From: Cupriavidus malaysiensis
GTDB taxonomy: Bacteria > Pseudomonadota > Gammaproteobacteria > Burkholderiales > Burkholderiaceae
Assembly: GCF_001854325.1 (NCBI RefSeq)
Contig: NZ_CP017754.1
Coordinates: forward strand, 2,108,001 to 2,172,000
DNA length: 64,000 bases
Direction: 5' to 3'
Shown: positions 60,633 through 64,000 of the stretch, one piece after another
How positions within the stretch are numbered: the stretch's first letter is position 1
Layout: each line of letters starts with the position of its first letter
The notes under the pieces: generated by a model
What the model was told of the DNA's origin: nothing
The model's database searches: none
The model's input: the letters and a program-made list of their open reading frames with translations, nothing else
Made by a program: the position numbers and the translations under genes

Positions 60633-60659
60633 GCCGTGAGCGCCGTGAGCGCCGTGAGC
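60633..60659. repeat. 9-base tandem repeat, three exact copies
   Basis: The unit GCCGTGAGC occurs three times without mismatch in the junction between the host-attachment-like gene and the convergent hydrolase gene. Confidence 0.9.
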
Positions 60660-60674
60660 GCGGCGGCGCCGGTG

Positions 60675-61718
60675 CTAGTAGGCGCGCTCGCCGATGGGGG
60701 CGGGGGCCTGGCTGGCGCTGGCAGGCATCGGCCTGGTCGCGGCGTCGAGCTTTGCCACCGCGGCGACGACGGCCGCGCGCGCTTGCGCATCCAGCGTCAG
60801 GCCGATGTGCCCGCTGCCTGGCACCAGCGTGACGGGGATGTCGGGCCGTCCGGCTTCGGCGAAGACCTGGGCGAAGCGGGCGGCCAGGAAGACCTCGTCG
60901 TCCACGCCGGCCAGCACCGCGGCCGGTTCGCGGATGGCGCGGATATCGTCCTGGTAGGCTTCGTCGGGCTGGAAATTCGTCACCAGGGCATAGGAATAGG
61001 TGCCGACCAGCCCGGCAGCGGATGCATTGCCGACGGCGAAGGCCACCACCGGCAAGTGGTTGTAGCGCGTGACGCCGATGCGGTTGAGCAGGGTCAGCGC
61101 GACCACGCGCGGCACGCCGACCGCCACCCAGCCGCCGGCATTGGGCCGGAAGCTGGCGGCGCGGCGGCTGGTGTAGGGGGCCAGGAACAGGTAATTGTCG
61201 AACAGCGCCTGGCGCGCTCCGCCGGCCACGCGGATGGCAAAGCCGCCGCCCGAGGAGAAGCCCGCCAGCGTGCTCGGGCGCGGCGGGCGCACGCTGCCCG
61301 TGAAGTCCTGCAGGTCGTCGTCGAGCTGGCCGATGTAGGCGATGTCACCGTGCGGGCCCGAGTCGCCGTGGCCGCGGATATCCAGTGCGTAGACGGCGAA
61401 GCCCGCTCCGGCGAGGCTTTGCGCCAGCGGATGCACGCTCTGGCTGTTGGCCGATGAGCCGTGCACCAGCACCACGCTGCCGCGCGCGGCAGCGCCGCCC
61501 GCCGGCGCATAGCGGCGGTAGGCCAGTTGCGTGCCGTCGCGCGCCGCATAGTGCGACAGCGGCGGCAGCGCGCTGTAATCGACATTGCGGAAAGGGTTGC
61601 TGATGCTCAGCATCGGCTGCGGCCGCGTGGGGCCGCCGAAGGCGATGGCGGCCGCCAGCGCGACGAGCAGCAGCACGGCGCAGGCCGCGCAGGCCGAGAG
61701 GACGGTTCGCAGGTTCAC
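60675..61718 (-). CDS. Membrane-anchored alpha/beta hydrolase (lysophospholipase-like)
   Basis: A 347-residue serine hydrolase with an N-terminal membrane anchor or signal (LRTVLSACAACAVLLLVALA). The hydrolase domain has SVVLVHGSSANSQS, LDIRGHGDSGPHG, nucleophile elbow AGFSSGGG, acid in VLAGVDDEVFLA and His in PGSGHIGL. The layout resembles lysophospholipase-like hydrolases that face the periplasm. The GTG at 61718 was chosen since it places the hydrophobic helix at the N-terminus; the frame continues upstream through a repeat-rich stretch (61783-61819) into Arg-rich noise. Confidence 0.85.
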   Translation of the reverse strand: MNLRTVLSACAACAVLLLVALAAAIAFGGPTRPQPMLSISNPFRNVDYSALPPLSHYAARDGTQLAYRRYAPAGGAAARGSVVLVHGSSANSQSVHPLAQSLAGAGFAVYALDIRGHGDSGPHGDIAYIGQLDDDLQDFTGSVRPPRPSTLAGFSSGGGFAIRVAGGARQALFDNYLFLAPYTSRRAASFRPNAGGWVAVGVPRVVALTLLNRIGVTRYNHLPVVAFAVGNASAAGLVGTYSYALVTNFQPDEAYQDDIRAIREPAAVLAGVDDEVFLAARFAQVFAEAGRPDIPVTLVPGSGHIGLTLDAQARAAVVAAVAKLDAATRPMPASASQAPAPIGERAY

Positions 61719-61782
61719 AGGTGGCTTCTTGGTCCAGTTGCTGCGTCTGACAAGCGAAGAACGGCCGCGGAGAACGGCGGGC

Positions 61783-61819
61783 GAACAACGGCGCACGAAC
61801 AACGGCGCACGAACAACGT
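61783..61819. repeat. 14-base tandem repeat, about 2.6 copies
   Basis: The unit GAACAACGGCGCAC occurs twice exactly, followed by GAACAACG. It lies 65 bases upstream of the hydrolase start in a 439-base gap that otherwise holds only the dispersed repeat copy 3. Confidence 0.88.
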
Positions 61820-61917
61820 GGCCTGCAGCCAGCTGCACGCGCAGGCCAGCCTCGGACACTAGGCGCTTTCGCTCGTTCAGGCAATAGGTGCCTGCCCGGG
61901 CGGCTGGTCCATTGCGT

Positions 61918-62072
61918 CAGAGAAGGCGCACCGGAGCGGCGCCGCCTCCAGGTCGCAGGCCAGGTGCAACGCACAGCCATGGCACGGCCATGGCGGGCCT
62001 TTGCAACGACGCATACGGACGGCCCGGAGGCGCGGTCCGATCGGGGGTGCCTTTCGAATGCGCCGTGGACTA
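61918..62072. repeat. Dispersed intergenic repeat, copy 3
   Basis: Alignable with 8336-8490 over its whole length; the core CAGGCCAGGTGCAACGCACA and CGGGCCTTTGCAACGACGCA also matches 15333-15385. Its right end, GAATGCGCCGTGGAC, is followed at once by TAGAAT, a possible -10, and the gamma carbonic anhydrase gene starts 85 bases further on. No protein is encoded. Confidence 0.6.
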
Positions 62073-62157
62073 GAATCCTGGGTCCGGCGCCAATCCCGGC
62101 CGCGGCGGCATCCGGCCACCGGCCACTGCGCGCCCGGCTTCAACCCAGGCATCGAAC

Positions 62158-62700
62158 GTGACCCTCCGCAGCTTCCAAGGCAAGACCCCGCAACTCGGCG
62201 ACCGTGTGTTCGTCGACGCCAGCGCCGTCGTGATCGGCGACGTCGAGATCGGCAGCGACAGTTCCGTGTGGCCGCTGGTGACGATCCGCGGCGACATGCA
62301 CCGCATCCGCATCGGCGCACGTACCAGCATCCAGGATGGCAGCGTCCTGCATATCACCCACGCCGGCCCGTTCAACGCGGACGGCTTTCCGCTCACCATC
62401 GGCGACGAGGTGACCGTGGGCCACAAGGTACTGCTGCATGGCTGCACCATCGGCAGCCGCATCCTGGTGGGCATGGGTTCCATCGTGATGGACGGCGCCG
62501 TGATCGAGGACGAGGTCATCCTCGGCGCCGGCAGCGTGGTGCCGCCCGGCAAGGTGCTGGCGAGCGGACATCTCTACGTCGGCAGTCCCGCCCGCCAGGT
62601 ACGCGCGCTGACCGACAAGGAGCGCAGCTTCTTCAGCTATACCGCGGGCAACTACGTGAAGCTGCAGGCGCAGCACCGGGCCGAAGCAGACCAGGCCTGA
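62158..62700 (+). CDS. Gamma carbonic anhydrase family protein
   Basis: A 180-residue left-handed parallel beta-helix (hexapeptide repeat) protein, trimeric in the family. Repeats run from about residue 15 to 150 (VVIGDVEIGSDSSVWPLVTI, then DMHRIRIGARTSIQDGSVLH). The metal-site histidines are in HITHAG and VGHKVLLHG. Many family members show no measurable carbonic anhydrase activity, so the enzymatic role is uncertain. The start is a GTG at 62158; no strong ribosome binding site is seen. It is convergent with the porin gene, and a GC hairpin lies between them. Confidence 0.92.
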   Translation: MTLRSFQGKTPQLGDRVFVDASAVVIGDVEIGSDSSVWPLVTIRGDMHRIRIGARTSIQDGSVLHITHAGPFNADGFPLTIGDEVTVGHKVLLHGCTIGSRILVGMGSIVMDGAVIEDEVILGAGSVVPPGKVLASGHLYVGSPARQVRALTDKERSFFSYTAGNYVKLQAQHRAEADQA

Positions 62701-62702
62701 GG

Positions 62703-62729
62703 CCGGGCGGCGCCGTGGGTGCCGCCCGG
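62703..62729. terminator. GC hairpin between convergent genes
   Basis: CCGGGCGGC / GCCGCCCGG form a perfect 9-base-pair stem with a 9-base loop, just after the gamma carbonic anhydrase stop and before the porin gene end. No T-run is present, so it may act as a weak bidirectional terminator or RNA end stabiliser. Confidence 0.5.
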
Positions 62730-62741
62730 GTATCGCCGTGC

Positions 62742-63845
62742 TCAGAACTTGTGGCGGATGCCGACTACCGCGCCGACCTGGTTGCGCTTGGCCGTGCCGT
62801 CGATGAAGGGGGCCGGCGCGCCATACAGGCTGTCGCCGCCGTTGACACCGAGGTTGGAGGCGACGCCCTGGCCGGCGTCGGCGCGGTTCCAGGCGAGCGC
62901 GACGTTCACGTAGGCATCGGTGCGCTTGGACAGCGCATAGTCCGCCGAGGCGACGAAGAGCCAGGGGTCGGCGCGCGTGTCGCGGAAGTCCTGGTAGTAG
63001 GCCGCGCCCTTCAGCGACAGCGCCGGCGTGGCTTGCAGGCCCAGGCCCGCCCACCACAAGTTGGCGCGCGAGTGGGGTGTCCCGGCCTGCAGCATGGCCC
63101 AGCGGTAGCCTGCGAAAGCCTTGACCGGGCCGATGGCGTAGCTGCCGGCGATTGCGGCGCGCTGTACCTTGACGTCGCGGCCGAGCGATTTATCGGTGGA
63201 CGGCAAGCGCTGGTCGTAGATGGCGCCGACGCTGAACGGCCCGTCGGCGTAGCCGAGGCCGAAGGCATACTCACGGCCCAGGCGCGAGTCGCCCGGGCGC
63301 TCGCCCTCGTCGCCGTAGCCGAAGCTATACAGGGCCGATGCCGTCAGGCCGCCGAAGCTGCCGGTGTACTTGATGGCGTTATTGGCGCGGCCGGCCATGC
63401 CGCGATCCTGCGACAGCATGGAATAGCGCGCCGACAGCGCCATCGGGTCGTAGGTGATGCCGAAATCGTAGACCGGCGTCTGCTGGCGTCCCAGCGTCAG
63501 GCTGCCGAACTCGCCCTGCAGGCCGACCAGGGCCTGGCGGTCGAACAGGCGCGAGCCACCGCTGGTGCTGCCGGTATCGAGGTGGAAGCCGCTCTCCAGC
63601 GTGAAGACCGCCTTCAGGCCCTGGCCCAGGTCCTCGACGCCGCGCAGGCCCCAGCGCGAGCCGGACAGGTTGCCCGACGACATGCGCACGGTGCGACCGT
63701 CGGCGCCGGGAGCATGCCCCTGCGACGCACGGTTGAGGGCTTCGATGCCGACGTCGGCGACGCCGTAGAGCGTCACGCTCGATTGGGCATGCAGCGTGCC
63801 CGAGGCCAGCAGGGCGGCCGACGCGGCGATCAGTCTGAGCTTCAT
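62742..63845 (-). CDS. Outer-membrane porin (Gram-negative, 16-strand type)
   Basis: A 367-residue general-diffusion porin of the Burkholderiales type. Signal peptide KLRLIAASAALLASGTLHAQ; the mature protein opens with SSVTLYGVADVGIEALNRAS and contains SGSRWGLRGVEDLGQGLKAV. LFDRQALVGLQGEFGSLTLG and the C-terminal Phe (VGIRHKF) fit assembly into the outer membrane. GGAGG lies before the ATG at 63845, and a promoter with TTGAGC and GATAAT lies at 63897-63925. Substrate preference cannot be inferred. The sequence upstream to the window end is AT-rich promoter DNA without a gene. Confidence 0.94.
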   Translation of the reverse strand: MKLRLIAASAALLASGTLHAQSSVTLYGVADVGIEALNRASQGHAPGADGRTVRMSSGNLSGSRWGLRGVEDLGQGLKAVFTLESGFHLDTGSTSGGSRLFDRQALVGLQGEFGSLTLGRQQTPVYDFGITYDPMALSARYSMLSQDRGMAGRANNAIKYTGSFGGLTASALYSFGYGDEGERPGDSRLGREYAFGLGYADGPFSVGAIYDQRLPSTDKSLGRDVKVQRAAIAGSYAIGPVKAFAGYRWAMLQAGTPHSRANLWWAGLGLQATPALSLKGAAYYQDFRDTRADPWLFVASADYALSKRTDAYVNVALAWNRADAGQGVASNLGVNGGDSLYGAPAPFIDGTAKRNQVGAVVGIRHKF

Positions 63846-63896
63846 GGTTTTTTCCTCCGTTCCTGTGTTTTCACAAGCACTCCTTGTGGACCGAGG

Positions 63897-63925
63897 ATTA
63901 TCGAAGGTCAAAAATATCCGCTCAA
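63897..63925 (-). promoter_or_regulatory. Sigma-70-type promoter of the porin gene
   Basis: On the minus strand TTGAGC (63920-63925) and GATAAT (63897-63902) are separated by 17 bases, about 50 bases before the porin start codon. Confidence 0.6.
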
Positions 63926-64000
63926 TTCCTGCGCTGCCTGGTGTTGCTGGTCTGTTTTTCGTGGGAGATTAATATTTTTCTTATAAATCAATGGCTTGAT

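Overview
The window is very GC-rich chromosomal DNA, densely packed with short intergenic gaps. Gene content points to a betaproteobacterium of the Burkholderiaceae, most likely Cupriavidus or a close relative. Pointers are an intracellular polyhydroxybutyrate (PHB) depolymerase with the Cys-Asp-His triad spacing of the Ralstonia eutropha enzyme, a Burkholderiales-type trimeric porin, a gentisate-route 3-hydroxybenzoate cluster and a 2-aminoethylphosphonate operon. No rRNA, tRNA, insertion sequence, prophage or CRISPR array was seen. The species assignment is inference from gene content only.

Layout. 1-4.1 kb: an ECF sigma factor (cut by the window edge), a FecR-type anti-sigma factor and a FecA-type TonB-dependent transducer. 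4.2-5.1 kb: two tandem paralogous genes of unknown function. 5.1-15.3 kb: an accessory-looking stress or storage region with a PHB depolymerase, several small low-complexity proteins, a DUF3182-like protein with an alpha/beta hydrolase, secreted proteins, a decayed CBS-domain gene and an orphan NtrC-type activator. Four genes or operons here have -24/-12 (sigma-54) promoter sequences 40-55 bases before their start codons, so the region looks like a small sigma-54 regulon. 15.6-23.0 kb: a small membrane protein, then a LysR regulator divergent from a complete 3-hydroxybenzoate-to-fumarate/pyruvate operon with its own transporter.

23.1-28.9 kb: a two-component system divergent from an exported MsrB / DipZ-like / MsrA methionine sulfoxide repair set. 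29.0-41.9 kb: an AraC regulator, a single-domain receiver divergent from a 1737-residue kinase/ATPase/GAF/histidine kinase hybrid, a run of minus-strand genes (YcaC-type hydrolase, alpha/beta hydrolase, exported amidohydrolase, DoxX, XapX) and a FixJ-type regulator. 42.4-46.1 kb: a two-subunit molybdenum hydroxylase divergent from a TetR regulator, with two matching 19-base palindromic sites between them. 46.1-48.9 kb: an EF-G-like GTPase and a hypothetical gene.

49-56.2 kb: an aminoethylphosphonate operon (ABC ATPase, fused permease, PhnX, binding protein, FAD oxidoreductase) with a LysR regulator but no PhnW transaminase. 56.3-64 kb: YceH-like protein, AraC regulator divergent from an FAD monooxygenase, host-attachment-like protein, membrane-anchored hydrolase, gamma carbonic anhydrase and a porin.

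Two sequence-level themes run across the window. Short tandem repeats of 7-15 bases sit in many gene junctions, and one of them contains the stop codon of the gene before it. A dispersed intergenic repeat of about 150 bases occurs at about 8.34 and 61.92 kb, with a shorter copy at 15.33 kb.
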